64,000 bases of DNA from Pseudomonas sp. FP1742 (GTDB lineage: Bacteria > Pseudomonadota > Gammaproteobacteria > Pseudomonadales > Pseudomonadaceae), in NCBI RefSeq assembly GCF_030687145.1, contig NZ_CP117460.1, positions 6,448,001 through 6,512,000 of the forward strand. The letters run 5' to 3'. This document shows positions 18,355-27,165 of this stretch, one piece after another. Below the pieces are notes generated by a model, which saw nothing but the letters and a program-made list of their open reading frames with translations, was not told the DNA's origin and ran no database searches. Each line of letters opens with the position of its first letter. The stretch's first letter is position 1. A program made the translations under genes and the position numbers.

Positions 18355-20430
18355 ATGACCGAGTTGTCGCAAGTGTCGGTGACGGCACTCAAGGGTGTCG
18401 GCGAAGCCATGGCCGAGAAACTGGCCAAGGTCGGCCTGGAGAATCTCCAAGACGTGCTGTTCCACCTGCCGTTGCGTTATCAGGACCGCACCCGCGTGGT
18501 CCCGATCGGCCATTTGCGACCCGGGCAAGACGCGGTGATCGAAGGCACCGTCAGCGGTGCCGACGTGGTCATGGGCCGACGCCGTAGCCTGGTTGTCCGT
18601 CTGCAGGACGGTACCGGTGGGCTCAGCCTGCGTTTCTACCATTTCAGCAACGCCCAGAAAGAAGGCCTCAAACGCGGCACGCGGATTCGTTGCTACGGCG
18701 AAGCCCGGCCCGGAGCCTCGGGGCTGGAGATCTACCACCCGGAATACCGCGCCATCACCGGCGACGAGCCGCCGCCGGTGGATGAAACCCTGACCCCGGT
18801 CTACCCGCTCACCGAAGGCCTGACCCAGCAGCGTTTGCGCCAACTATGCATGCAAACCCTGACCCTGCTCGGCCCCAGCAGCCTGCCCGACTGGCTGCCA
18901 ACCGAACTGGCCCGGGACTATCAACTGGCGCCGCTGGCCGATGCGATCCGCTACCTGCATCACCCGCCCGCCGATGCCGACGTCGACGAACTCGCCCTCG
19001 GTCATCACTGGGCCCAGCACCGCTTGGCCTTCGAAGAGCTGCTGACCCATCAACTGTCCCAGCAACGCCTGCGCGAAAGCATGCGTGCCCTGCGCGCGCC
19101 GGCCATGCCCAAAGCCACGAAGCTGCCAGCACAGTATCTGGCCAACCTCGGCTTCACCCCGACCGGCGCCCAGCAACGGGTCGGCAACGAAATCGCTTAC
19201 GACCTCAGCCAGCACGAACCGATGCTGCGGCTGATTCAGGGCGACGTTGGCGCGGGCAAAACCGTGGTCGCCGCCCTCGCCGCACTTCAGGCGCTGGAAG
19301 CGGGTTATCAGGTCGCACTGATGGCGCCCACCGAAATTCTCGCCGAGCAGCACTTCATCACCTTCAAGCGCTGGCTCGAACCGCTGGGCATCGAAGTCGC
19401 GTGGCTGGCGGGCAAGCTCAAGGGCAAAAACCGCGTGGCCGCGCTGGAGCAGATCGCGGGCGGCGCACCGATGGTGGTCGGCACCCACGCGCTGTTCCAG
19501 GACGAAGTGCAGTTCAAGAACCTGGCGCTGGCGATCATCGACGAACAGCACCGCTTCGGCGTGCAGCAGCGCCTGGCATTGCGACAGAAAGGCGTCGGCG
19601 GGCGGATGTGTCCGCACCAGCTGATCATGACCGCCACGCCAATCCCGCGGACGCTGGCCATGAGCGCCTACGCCGACCTCGACACCTCGATCCTCGACGA
19701 ACTGCCCCCCGGCCGTACCCCGGTGAACACGGTGCTGGTAACCGATACCCGACGCGTCGAAGTGATCGAACGGGTGCGCGGCGCTTGTGCCGAGGGCCGT
19801 CAGGCCTATTGGGTGTGCACGCTGATTGAAGAATCGGAAGAGCTGACCTGCCAAGCCGCCGAAACCACACACGAAGACCTCACCGCCGCCCTCGGCGAGT
19901 TGAAAGTCGGCCTGATCCACGGCCGCATGAAACCCGCCGAAAAAGCTGCCGTCATGGCCGAATTCAAGGCCGGCAACCTGCAACTGCTGGTCGCCACCAC
20001 CGTGATCGAAGTCGGCGTCGACGTGCCCAACGCCAGCCTGATGATCATCGAAAACCCCGAACGCCTCGGCCTCGCGCAGCTGCACCAGTTGCGTGGCCGC
20101 GTCGGCCGGGGCAGCGCCGTCAGCCATTGCGTGCTGCTCTACCATCCACCGCTGTCGCAGATCGGCCGTCAGCGGCTGGGCATCATGCGCGAAACCAACG
20201 ACGGTTTTGTCATCGCCGAAAAAGACCTCGAACTGCGCGGCCCCGGCGAAATGCTCGGCACACGCCAGACCGGCCTGCTGCAATTCAAGGTCGCGGACCT
20301 GATGCGCGACGCCGATTTACTGCCCGCCGTGCGCGATGCCGCCCAGGCCTTGCTCGAGCGTTGGCCGGATCACGTCAGCCCGCTGCTCGACCGCTGGCTA
20401 CGCCATGGGCAGCAATACGGCCAAGTGTGA
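18355..20430 (+). CDS. recG: ATP-dependent DNA helicase RecG
   Basis: 691 residues. Remodels stalled forks and branched recombination intermediates. N-terminal wedge/OB domain (VIEGTVSGADVVMGRRRSLV), Walker A GDVGAGKTVVAAL near residue 296, the DEQH box IIDEQHRFGVQQR, motif III MTATPIPRTLAM, and the C-terminal helicase motifs LVATTVIEVGVDVPNAS and QLRGRVGRG. Length and motif order are standard. Confidence 0.97.
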   Translation: MTELSQVSVTALKGVGEAMAEKLAKVGLENLQDVLFHLPLRYQDRTRVVPIGHLRPGQDAVIEGTVSGADVVMGRRRSLVVRLQDGTGGLSLRFYHFSNAQKEGLKRGTRIRCYGEARPGASGLEIYHPEYRAITGDEPPPVDETLTPVYPLTEGLTQQRLRQLCMQTLTLLGPSSLPDWLPTELARDYQLAPLADAIRYLHHPPADADVDELALGHHWAQHRLAFEELLTHQLSQQRLRESMRALRAPAMPKATKLPAQYLANLGFTPTGAQQRVGNEIAYDLSQHEPMLRLIQGDVGAGKTVVAALAALQALEAGYQVALMAPTEILAEQHFITFKRWLEPLGIEVAWLAGKLKGKNRVAALEQIAGGAPMVVGTHALFQDEVQFKNLALAIIDEQHRFGVQQRLALRQKGVGGRMCPHQLIMTATPIPRTLAMSAYADLDTSILDELPPGRTPVNTVLVTDTRRVEVIERVRGACAEGRQAYWVCTLIEESEELTCQAAETTHEDLTAALGELKVGLIHGRMKPAEKAAVMAEFKAGNLQLLVATTVIEVGVDVPNASLMIIENPERLGLAQLHQLRGRVGRGSAVSHCVLLYHPPLSQIGRQRLGIMRETNDGFVIAEKDLELRGPGEMLGTRQTGLLQFKVADLMRDADLLPAVRDAAQALLERWPDHVSPLLDRWLRHGQQYGQV

Positions 20431-20508
20431 GCACTGTCGCAGTTTCTGGACCCTGGCCTTAAACAAGCTGGTTATACTCCTGCAATTGTTTGCAAACGGA
20501 TACAGACC

Positions 20509-21909
20509 ATGACAGAAGCTGCCCTCGCCCCCGAAACCCCGCACGCTCCGTCTGTTATTCGGTTGCTGCTCGGCAAACTGGGCATCGCCTACCAGGAAGT
20601 CCTCGACCATCACGGCCTGAACGCCTCACGCAAAGTGCAGGCGGTTTTGCTGGACGATGCCGTCGGCGCGCTCATGGTGCTGTTCCCGCAAAGCCAACTG
20701 CTCGACCTCAACCGCCTCGCCGAACTCACTGGCCGCCGGTTGACCGCCGTATCCACCGAACGCCTGGTAAAAATGCTCGGCAAACACAGCCTGAGCCTGC
20801 TGCCCGGCCTGCCGGCGCTCACCAGCTCGCCGTGTCTGTATGACGAAAGCCTGCTGCGCGAACCGAAGTTGCTGATCAACTCGGGCGAGCCGGGCGTGCT
20901 GCTGGAAATCACCAGCGAAGATTTCAAAACCATGCTGACCAAGGCCAGCGCCGGCAACTTCGGCGAAGCCGTGCACAGCATCCGCCCGAACCTTGACCGC
21001 CCCGATGATGACCGCGAGGAAATCACCCAGGCCGTGCAAGCGTTCACCGCGCGGCGTATTCAGCAACGTCTGGAAGAGACCATCGAGATTCCGCCGCTGG
21101 CCGAAACCGCGCAGAAAATCATCAAACTGCGGGTCGACCCCAACGCCACCATCGACGACATCACCGGCGTGGTCGAAACCGACCCGGCCCTGGCCGCCCA
21201 AGTCGTCAGCTGGGCGGCGTCGCCGTACTACGCCTCACCGGGCAAGATTCGTTCAGTGGAAGACGCCATCGTCCGCGTGCTGGGTTTCGACCTGGTGATC
21301 AACCTGGCGCTGGGCCTGGCCCTGGGCAAAACCCTGAGCCTGCCCAAAGACCACCCGCAACACACCACGCCGTACTGGCAGCAATCGATCTACACCGCCG
21401 CCGTCATCGAAGGCCTGACCCGCGCCATGCCCCGCGCCCAGCGCCCGGAAGCCGGCCTGACCTACCTCGCCGGCCTGCTGCACAACTTCGGCTACCTGCT
21501 ACTGGCCCACGTCTTCCCGCCGCACTTCTCGCTGATCTGCCGCCACCTGGAGGTCAACCCGCACCTGTGCCACAGCTATGTTGAGCAACACCTGCTGGGC
21601 ATCAGCCGCGAACAGATCGGCTCATGGCTGATGCGCTACTGGGACATGCCCGAAGAACTGGCCACCGCCCTGCGCTTCCAGCATGACCCGAGCTATGACG
21701 GTGACTATGCCGAATACCCGAACCTCGTGTGTCTGGCGGTGCGGTTGCTGCGTAGTCGTGGGATTGGTTCCGGGCCGGATGAAGACATTCCCGACGCGCT
21801 GCTGGAGCGTGTGGGCCTGACTCGCGACAAGGCTAACGATGTAGTCAGTAAAGTGCTTGAAGCCGAAGTGCTGCTGCGCGAACTGGCTTCGCAATTCAGC
21901 CAGGCATAA
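20509..21909 (+). CDS. YbaK/ProX-like editing domain fused to HDOD domain
   Basis: 466 residues with two modules. Residues ~15-155 (VIRLLLGKLGIAYQEVLDHH ...) resemble the YbaK/aminoacyl-tRNA deacylase fold; residues ~190-400 form an HDOD domain, a catalytically dead HD relative seen in signalling proteins (EIPPLAETAQKIIKLRVDPN, then AAQVVSWAASPYYASPGKIR and YLAGLLHNFGYLLLAHVFPP). A TATACT element at about 20472 could be its -10. Same architecture and position occurs downstream of recG in other Pseudomonas. Role not established; signalling rather than tRNA editing seems likely. Confidence 0.88.
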   Translation: MTEAALAPETPHAPSVIRLLLGKLGIAYQEVLDHHGLNASRKVQAVLLDDAVGALMVLFPQSQLLDLNRLAELTGRRLTAVSTERLVKMLGKHSLSLLPGLPALTSSPCLYDESLLREPKLLINSGEPGVLLEITSEDFKTMLTKASAGNFGEAVHSIRPNLDRPDDDREEITQAVQAFTARRIQQRLEETIEIPPLAETAQKIIKLRVDPNATIDDITGVVETDPALAAQVVSWAASPYYASPGKIRSVEDAIVRVLGFDLVINLALGLALGKTLSLPKDHPQHTTPYWQQSIYTAAVIEGLTRAMPRAQRPEAGLTYLAGLLHNFGYLLLAHVFPPHFSLICRHLEVNPHLCHSYVEQHLLGISREQIGSWLMRYWDMPEELATALRFQHDPSYDGDYAEYPNLVCLAVRLLRSRGIGSGPDEDIPDALLERVGLTRDKANDVVSKVLEAEVLLRELASQFSQA

Positions 21910-21951
21910 AAAGCCGCTGCCACACTCAATCGAGTGTGGCAGCGGCTTTTT
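21908..21951 (+). terminator. Strong intrinsic terminator, right border of the core block
   Basis: Twenty-base arms AAAAAGCCGCTGCCACACTC and their exact complement surround AATC; T-run at the end. Everything conserved in order ends here. Confidence 0.95.
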
Positions 21952-22045
21952 ATGGAACTGGCTTTTGCGGGAGCAAGCCTGCTCACAAGGAATCCGACTC
22001 AGCGTACGGAATTTGGCTAGACGTCGCCGTCTTCGGCCACACTTA

Positions 22046-23401
22046 CTATTGATTCAAGAAACGTGTTACACGGCCCGAAATGGACTGACCAATTTCAAAA
22101 GCGTAAGTCGCTACCACCACCTTATTAGACTGCGTCAGTGCTACATCTTCAAGAATGGTATGGGCGAGCGCCTCCTCAATCGAAACCCAGCCCTTCTTCG
22201 CATAATTTAGATCCAAGTTACCACCAGCATCAAAGCGCGCAATAACAGTTGCTGCCTTGGCAGGGAACTCCATTGAATTGGCGATTCCATTGGTAATTAT
22301 TTTTCCGTCTTGCTGCAAGACGCACTTATGCCAACTAAGGTTTCTCAAAAAATGAGAGAACAACGGCTGCCCCTGATTAAATACTTTATTAAAGCTGCCA
22401 CTTTGGTTAAATACGACGATCAAGGCTGAATTCGCGCCTGAACTACCGACAGCGATCACCCCGCCGTCAGGCTTCAACGTCATTGAGTTAACTGACAGCC
22501 ACTCACCGCTTTTGGAAATGATCACCGCGCCAGTCTTGGCATCTCCAAATGAGATGTCATCAGTACCGTTCGGATTACAGCGCATCACATAGGCATCAAA
22601 ATACTCGCCTGGCTGCTCAGAAGCGACGCTGCCACAGATCAGTATTTTTAGATCAGGCTGAACTTTCACACCGTTAACATAAGTTGCGCGCCCCACATAA
22701 TTAGGCACATCGACGAATCTAAAACCAGTCCCATTGAAACTTCTGTCTAAAGAGCCATCAGGCCCCAGACATAGCACTAACACTCTCAAGTCATTGAATT
22801 TAAAAAAGACAGTACTGACCAGTATGATCTTGTCACTCTGCAACTGACTATGAGCCCCACCGCTGGCATTTTTCGCCATGGCGTTGTCACCCGTCCTTTT
22901 CTCATAATCCTGACGAGATATGAATTTGACGCCTTCCGCGGCTTCAGAGCCGATAAAGTCAACGATACGGAAGATCGCCTTACCTCTCACTCCAAAAGCT
23001 TCATTAAATTGACCGCTGCTTTTCAGCTTCACAACAGCTAAATCTGGATCGTCATCTGTCCCCTTAGTAACTTCACCGGTAATGATCCATCCATTGTCTA
23101 GAGGATAGATCGCCTGCGGAAAAAACCAGTCGCTTCCATCTAATGGCAGGTCAGCGACCCCCTCGAAGGCAAAAGTCGTATCTATATCCCCTTTCTCATT
23201 CAACATGACAATTTTAGCCGGAGCTCCCTCAGCAGGGCTTGCTCCCACCGCAACCAATAGCCTGTTGTCAGGTAAAGCATAAACAGCGGTTGGAACGGCA
23301 CCGGATACACCGGGGAATGGCAGGACCACCTTGCCGTCGCCGCCGCTGCCAAAGGACGGATCCAGTGTGCCCGGTTCTGTGCTTACTTGTGTATTCACCA
23401 T
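22046..23401 (-). CDS. Delta-60 repeat protein
   Basis: 451 residues with RBS GGAG before ATG. About seven repeats of the delta-60 type can be picked out by their heads: LDPSFGSGGDGKVVL, IDTTFAFEGVADLPL, FNEAFGVRGKAIFRI, LDRSFNGTGFRFVDV, DISFGDAKTGAVII, FNKVFNQGQPLF and LDLNYAKKGWVSI. Spacing of 50-65 residues suggests a beta-propeller-like shell. No signal peptide. AT-richer than the genes to its left, so it marks the start of accessory DNA. Function unknown; nearness to T6SS cargo genes is suggestive only. Confidence 0.8.
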   Translation of the reverse strand: MVNTQVSTEPGTLDPSFGSGGDGKVVLPFPGVSGAVPTAVYALPDNRLLVAVGASPAEGAPAKIVMLNEKGDIDTTFAFEGVADLPLDGSDWFFPQAIYPLDNGWIITGEVTKGTDDDPDLAVVKLKSSGQFNEAFGVRGKAIFRIVDFIGSEAAEGVKFISRQDYEKRTGDNAMAKNASGGAHSQLQSDKIILVSTVFFKFNDLRVLVLCLGPDGSLDRSFNGTGFRFVDVPNYVGRATYVNGVKVQPDLKILICGSVASEQPGEYFDAYVMRCNPNGTDDISFGDAKTGAVIISKSGEWLSVNSMTLKPDGGVIAVGSSGANSALIVVFNQSGSFNKVFNQGQPLFSHFLRNLSWHKCVLQQDGKIITNGIANSMEFPAKAATVIARFDAGGNLDLNYAKKGWVSIEEALAHTILEDVALTQSNKVVVATYAFEIGQSISGRVTRFLNQ

Positions 23402-23565
23402 TGTCTTGCTCCATTAGAGGTTTCTGAAAGTCCGTTTATGGACCACTAACCCCAGTAGAGCATCTGATGGCACTGCTTACAGCCTGTAAAAAATGATAGT
23501 CCTGATGTCTTTACGAGACACAGTAATGACTTATCAAACCAGACCCCAAATAAGCACCGTTACTT

Positions 23566-23952
23566 TCAACGGGGGGCGGCAACCTTCTTTTTGGGCTTCA
23601 AATACTTGATCAACCCCTGAAACCAGATCACCAGCGCCGGGTTGCCCTTGATCTGAATCGACTTGTCCTGAATCCCCTGCATAAACGCCAACTGCTTGTT
23701 CTTCGCCTGCATCGTGGCAAAGCCATACGCCGCGTCTTTAAAGGCAATCGCAAACGCAGGCTCGGCATACACACCGGACTTGCTGGTAATGCGCTGATCC
23801 TTCACCACGAAATGCCGCGCCACCTTCCCGTCCAGGGTCTGTAGCTGAAACACCAACGCCTTGTCACCCAACTGCTGCTGAAACGCAGGATTAGTCCGAC
23901 TGGCCTTACCCATCAACAAACCCAGCATCCACAGAAGAAAACGAAATTTCAT
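23566..23952 (-). CDS. Small SCP2-like protein
   Basis: 128 residues. N-terminal hydrophobic segment FRFLLWMLGLLMGKAS, then alternating strands (ALVFQLQTLDGKVARHFVVK, PAFAIAFKDAAYGFATMQAK) and IQIKGNPALVIWFQGLIKYL, a layout like the SCP2 sterol-carrier fold. ATG at 23952 is preferred to the GTG six bases upstream because GAGG has good spacing only for the ATG. Relatives occur in Pseudomonas as uncharacterised proteins. Family call moderate, role unknown. Confidence 0.6.
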   Translation of the reverse strand: MKFRFLLWMLGLLMGKASRTNPAFQQQLGDKALVFQLQTLDGKVARHFVVKDQRITSKSGVYAEPAFAIAFKDAAYGFATMQAKNKQLAFMQGIQDKSIQIKGNPALVIWFQGLIKYLKPKKKVAAPR

Positions 23953-24095
23953 GCGCACAGCCTCAAAAGAAAAATGAACGGCCGGCGCAGTGTAGCCGCT
24001 TCAAGCCAGAACGCCACCATCGGGTTGCGTTAGAAGAAGATGAGCTGCTTTTCCCGCATGATGACCACCAAGTCACGCTTTCCCGCCTCAACCTT

Positions 24096-24125
24096 GATCG
24101 TTCACACGCTCCCGCGTGGGAATGC
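24096..24125. repeat. Intergenic hairpin repeat (GATCGTTCCCACGC type)
   Basis: TTCACACGC pairs with GCGTGGGAA with one mismatch. A variant copy with perfect arms lies at 58871-58901. This hairpin type is common between Pseudomonas genes. Confidence 0.6.
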
Positions 24126-24293
24126 ATCCCGTGACGCCGCGTGTCACCTCCCACACCCGCCCTACACCTGAAGAAACACATTTCTGTAGGAGTTGCCGAA
24201 GGCTTCGATCTTTTGATCTTGATGCCCTCAAACCTCTCGGACATTTCCTTCAAGACGCCGGGCTGTCCGTGAACTAGGCGACTTTGGCGTTCA

Positions 24294-24541
24294 CCGATAA
24301 CCTCTATCCGTCACCGCAAAAATCGGTGATTCGGACGTGCAAGTCCGATGGAGTACACATTCGGTTATGGCAATTCATCGAGCGTTTTCCTATGCTCGCG
24401 AATCGTTATGGCTGCTGTGTATGGGAGACCTTCGGGTCTGCCGGGTGACTCCACCGGTCTTGCACACCTATGCACAGCTGCCACCTCTTTCGAAGTGCAC
24501 GCGAAACGGTGTCAGCTCCTTAAATTTTGGAGTAACACTTT
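24294..24541 (+). promoter_or_regulatory. Structured 5' leader of the DUF6124-type gene (candidate cis-regulatory RNA)
   Basis: Five stems can be drawn by eye within 250 bases. TCACCG/CGGTGA and TCGGAC/GTCCGA form two stems near 24312-24353. AGACC-TTCG-GGTCT at 24426-24439 is a stem capped by a stable UUCG tetraloop. AGCTGCCAC (24476-24484) pairs with GTGTCAGCT (24509-24517) with one mismatch. CTCC (24516-24519) pairs with GGAG (24529-24532), which is the Shine-Dalgarno of the downstream ATG at 24542. The last two stems share bases at 24516-24517 and so compete. The piece reads as a leader that can hide or release its ribosome site; the trigger is unknown. Confidence 0.6.
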
Positions 24542-24922
24542 ATGTTCAAGCCAACACCGAATCCCCCAGAAAACCCAGCTACATCCCCCTACGAATCCTT
24601 AGATTCCAGAAAACTCCACGAAGCCGCCGAACGCGCCCTCGACCACCATTTCGCCCCACCCCCCAAAGAAAAACCCAAGCGCAAAGGCAAACTCTTCACC
24701 GTCTCCCCCGACATCGACACCGAAGCCCTCCTGGCCAACGCCTCAGAAGACCTGAAGTCCATCAGCGCCATCGCCGCCGACCTGGCCGATGACATCGAAG
24801 GCACCCGCCGCTCAGTCGCCCTGGCACTCAGCAGAATGGCCGATGGGGTGCAATTGTTGGTGGAGCGAGCGCTGGATCATATTGATTCGCCGAATCCGGC
24901 GGAGCATCGGGCGAAGGCATAA
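24542..24922 (+). CDS. DUF6124-type small protein
   Basis: 126 residues, MFKPTPNPPENPATSPYESL at the start, a Lys/Pro-rich middle (PPPKEKPKRKGKLFTVSPDI) and an acidic amphipathic C-terminal helical half (ALLANASEDLKSISAIAADL ... GVQLLVERALDHIDSP). These are features of a small family found in many copies in Pseudomonas, usually behind the same kind of long leader. No signal peptide, no catalytic motif. Start fixed by GGAG eight bases upstream. Function not known. Confidence 0.8.
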   Translation: MFKPTPNPPENPATSPYESLDSRKLHEAAERALDHHFAPPPKEKPKRKGKLFTVSPDIDTEALLANASEDLKSISAIAADLADDIEGTRRSVALALSRMADGVQLLVERALDHIDSPNPAEHRAKA

Positions 24923-24935
24923 AGGGACGCAGAAA

Positions 24936-24964
24936 GAGAAAGGGGACATTAAGTCCCCTTTCTC
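24936..24964. terminator. Bidirectional terminator
   Basis: GAGAAAGGGGAC and GTCCCCTTTCTC pair perfectly around ATTAA. It lies between convergent genes: the DUF6124-type gene ends at 24922 and the long minus-strand array ends at 24977. Confidence 0.8.
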
Positions 24965-24976
24965 GATGATCTCGAC

Positions 24977-25417
24977 TCACCACTGACAGCCTGTCTCCGG
25001 GGGCAAGTCCATATTGCTATCGTGCTCGAAAATGTATCTCTTACCGGATTTGTAGTTGGTATAGACCATGGCGTAAATCAGAGCACCTTGACTGACCATT
25101 GCATAATCTCCAGTGACCAGACCTTCGGACACTTCAATCCATTTTGTTGTGAACTGAGAAGGCCGATTCGGATCTAGAACCTCCTCCTCGGAGTCTTTAT
25201 AAACGAGAGAAATAACCTCCTTCGATTTACTGTATTTGACGTTCGCGCCGCCCCATTTGGCGACCGAATCGTAATAGGTTCTGAATTCGAAATTGATGCT
25301 TTTACCCTCTTGCGAGCGGAAGCAATAAACCTCCGTTGTGACCTCACTGCGAGCCGCCAGAGGAAAGAGGAACAACAGCGCAACAAACAACACTTGCATT
25401 GATTTCAATCCGATCAT
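24977..25417 (-). CDS. Exported protein of unknown function, end of the vgrG cargo array
   Basis: 146 residues with a signal peptide (VLFVALLFLFPLAARSEV). The mature part has two cysteines (VYCFRSQEG near the start and the terminal TGCQW) and looks beta-rich. AAAGGA touches the ATG at 25417, so the in-frame ATG at 25399, directly before the hydrophobic core, is a real alternative. It lies four bases after the LprI-like gene and is therefore the last gene of the array. No family recognised; by position a candidate immunity or accessory protein. Confidence 0.7.
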   Translation of the reverse strand: MIGLKSMQVLFVALLFLFPLAARSEVTTEVYCFRSQEGKSINFEFRTYYDSVAKWGGANVKYSKSKEVISLVYKDSEEEVLDPNRPSQFTTKWIEVSEGLVTGDYAMVSQGALIYAMVYTNYKSGKRYIFEHDSNMDLPPETGCQW

Positions 25418-25421
25418 TCCT

Positions 25422-26021
25422 TTAATGGTTCAGAGGTAGCTGAAAGCGCATTCGCACAGTGCAAGAAGCGAAGTCTTCCCGGAACACACGTTCGCTCATT
25501 TCACAGTGCCCATCAGAGTATTGCCTCCAAAGCGGATCGTCGAAATCAGCCCCTCCCAATCGCTGCATAGAGGCCACCAACCCTTTTTCCCGGTTCTCCC
25601 CAGCCATGACGGATGCAGCTTTGTAAAAACCATCAATTGGCACGCCAGTCTGTAGAGAAACCAACTCACCCAACCGGGCATTGGTTGTTTGCACCAGACA
25701 CCCAAGCCTTTCGATGGGCGCCTCTGCGCCGGGCACAGCGGATTGATAGATATCCTCGCAATAAGCCTCTTTGAAGCGCACCCACTTCTTCTGCACATCG
25801 GTCAGTTGTTTCTTGTCGGCTGGCGCCAAACTGGCCAGCGCCTTCTTGTATTGCTCATTCAACAAGGCATCGACTTTCTCGAAAGTCTGCTGACCGCAAA
25901 TGATCAAATCGCGATTGGTGAAGCTGTCGGGGTTGCAGGCTTCCTGGGCATGCGCAGGAACTAACAAAGCAGCCAATGATGCACCTGCGACCAGCTCAAA
26001 GAGTGTTTTAAATTTGATCAT
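25422..26021 (-). CDS. LprI/DUF1311-like exported protein (first of two)
   Basis: 199 residues with signal peptide ending VPAHAQEA. The core matches the DUF1311/LprI N-terminal pattern: an early Cys in DLIICGQQTF, the helix ALLNEQYKKALASLAPADKK, then VQKKWVRFKEAYCEDIYQ and a following Cys (ERLGCLVQTTNARL). LprI proteins are known as inhibitors of lysozyme. Its ATG overlaps the stop of the gene upstream (ATGA). The C-terminal third is unlike other LprI proteins. Given the lysozyme-like effector at 31083, an inhibitor or immunity role is attractive but inferred. Confidence 0.78.
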   Translation of the reverse strand: MIKFKTLFELVAGASLAALLVPAHAQEACNPDSFTNRDLIICGQQTFEKVDALLNEQYKKALASLAPADKKQLTDVQKKWVRFKEAYCEDIYQSAVPGAEAPIERLGCLVQTTNARLGELVSLQTGVPIDGFYKAASVMAGENREKGLVASMQRLGGADFDDPLWRQYSDGHCEMSERVFREDFASCTVRMRFQLPLNH

Positions 26022-27106
26022 GATTCGGGTACTCCAGCGCTACGTTCAGCCACCCGCGAAGGAATCTTCGAAGCTTTTCCCACACCAGACATTCTCGATG
26101 CATATTGCTTGTATGCCGCCACCGCTCGCTCTTTATCGTTCACAGCCCAATAGCTATCAGCGAGATTCAGGTAAGCAACCGTCCGCTCTGGATTGTTCGC
26201 AATCACCGCACTCAGCAGCTCAATGGACTCACGGTGGTAACCCGCCTCGCCCAGTAGAAAGCCGAGATCGTTGGACCACCCAGGGCGCTGCGGATAGTAG
26301 TACTTTCCAACGATATAACTTTCCGGAGAGCAGGTGTCATGCTCGCCACCACCCATCAACGCATAACCCATCACATCCTTGAAGGAACTGTTATCACCCT
26401 TTCGGAAGGCTTCCAACGCCATATCCAGTAGGTCAGCCGAATCGACGGTCATCAGTTTCTTGTAACCGCCCTGAGGAGCGCCAACGAGTGCTGCCTGCAA
26501 TTTTTGAAGGGCTTCGAGCCCATCAAAAGAAGCAAGAGTGACTGAGCTGAATGTCTCAGCGGGCAGCTCCGCTACGCTGACAAGCGATCGATCACAGGAG
26601 TCGTTGTTGGTCACCAGCAGCACATCTTTCAGCTCAAACTGCTTTGAGTTTCTATTGAACGCGAACAACAGATTGAAGTTGTAAACCGCGTTTGCTTCCT
26701 CGTTGGTCACCAGTGCAATGTAGTCCCCCGCCTCAACGAACCGCTGCTTAACCAGAACCTCTTCATCCTGTGTATTAACAACCGTCATGGCACCAGACTG
26801 ACCTTTGAGAACCCGGACACTAAAACCATCCAGAAGATCAGACGAGTACTGACTCTTGATCAGAGGCAGTGCCTTGGACGTATCGAGCAATATGTCCTCA
26901 CTGCGCGCTTGCACCGGCGCGATCAGCAATCGGTGGAAAGCCTCGTCCGCATCCCCCGTCAGCACAAACACGTTTTGGCGTGATGCGTCACCCAGCAAGC
27001 TTGCCGGGATTTCCTTGAGGACTTGTGGCGCAGCAAGCGCGGGAGAGCCCGGCACGTTGACGTAGCAAGCTAATGCGCAGAGAAAGCCCTGCAAAACGCG
27101 TTTCAC
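26018..27106 (-). CDS. Exported TPR-tailed protein (paralogue 3 of the array)
   Basis: 362 residues from a GTG at 27106, chosen because AAGGA lies nine bases before it; the in-frame TTG at 27115 touches that AAGGA. Signal peptide FLCALACYVNVPGSPALAAP. The unique N-terminal part is followed by a C-terminal TPR module (SNDLGFLLGEAGYHRESIEL ... AYLNLADSYWAVNDKERAVA) that closes with ASKIPSRVAERSAG. The same module ends the proteins at 27927 and 29404. No known family for the N-terminal part; candidate periplasmic immunity or binding protein. Confidence 0.75.
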   Translation of the reverse strand: MKRVLQGFLCALACYVNVPGSPALAAPQVLKEIPASLLGDASRQNVFVLTGDADEAFHRLLIAPVQARSEDILLDTSKALPLIKSQYSSDLLDGFSVRVLKGQSGAMTVVNTQDEEVLVKQRFVEAGDYIALVTNEEANAVYNFNLLFAFNRNSKQFELKDVLLVTNNDSCDRSLVSVAELPAETFSSVTLASFDGLEALQKLQAALVGAPQGGYKKLMTVDSADLLDMALEAFRKGDNSSFKDVMGYALMGGGEHDTCSPESYIVGKYYYPQRPGWSNDLGFLLGEAGYHRESIELLSAVIANNPERTVAYLNLADSYWAVNDKERAVAAYKQYASRMSGVGKASKIPSRVAERSAGVPES

Positions 27107-27165
27107 TTTTTTCAATCCTTGATATTCAGATGGTATCCAGATAAGCCATGGGAGAATCTGGTCTA

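Noticed and set aside
21952..22045. Attachment site or integrase marking the island border
   Set aside because: No tRNA gene, integrase or matching direct repeat at the far side is visible; the border is defined only by loss of conserved order and by composition.
23963..24253. 96-codon minus-strand frame between the SCP2-like gene and the leader
   Set aside because: Arg/Ser-rich translation of a repeat-bearing spacer; no ribosome site.
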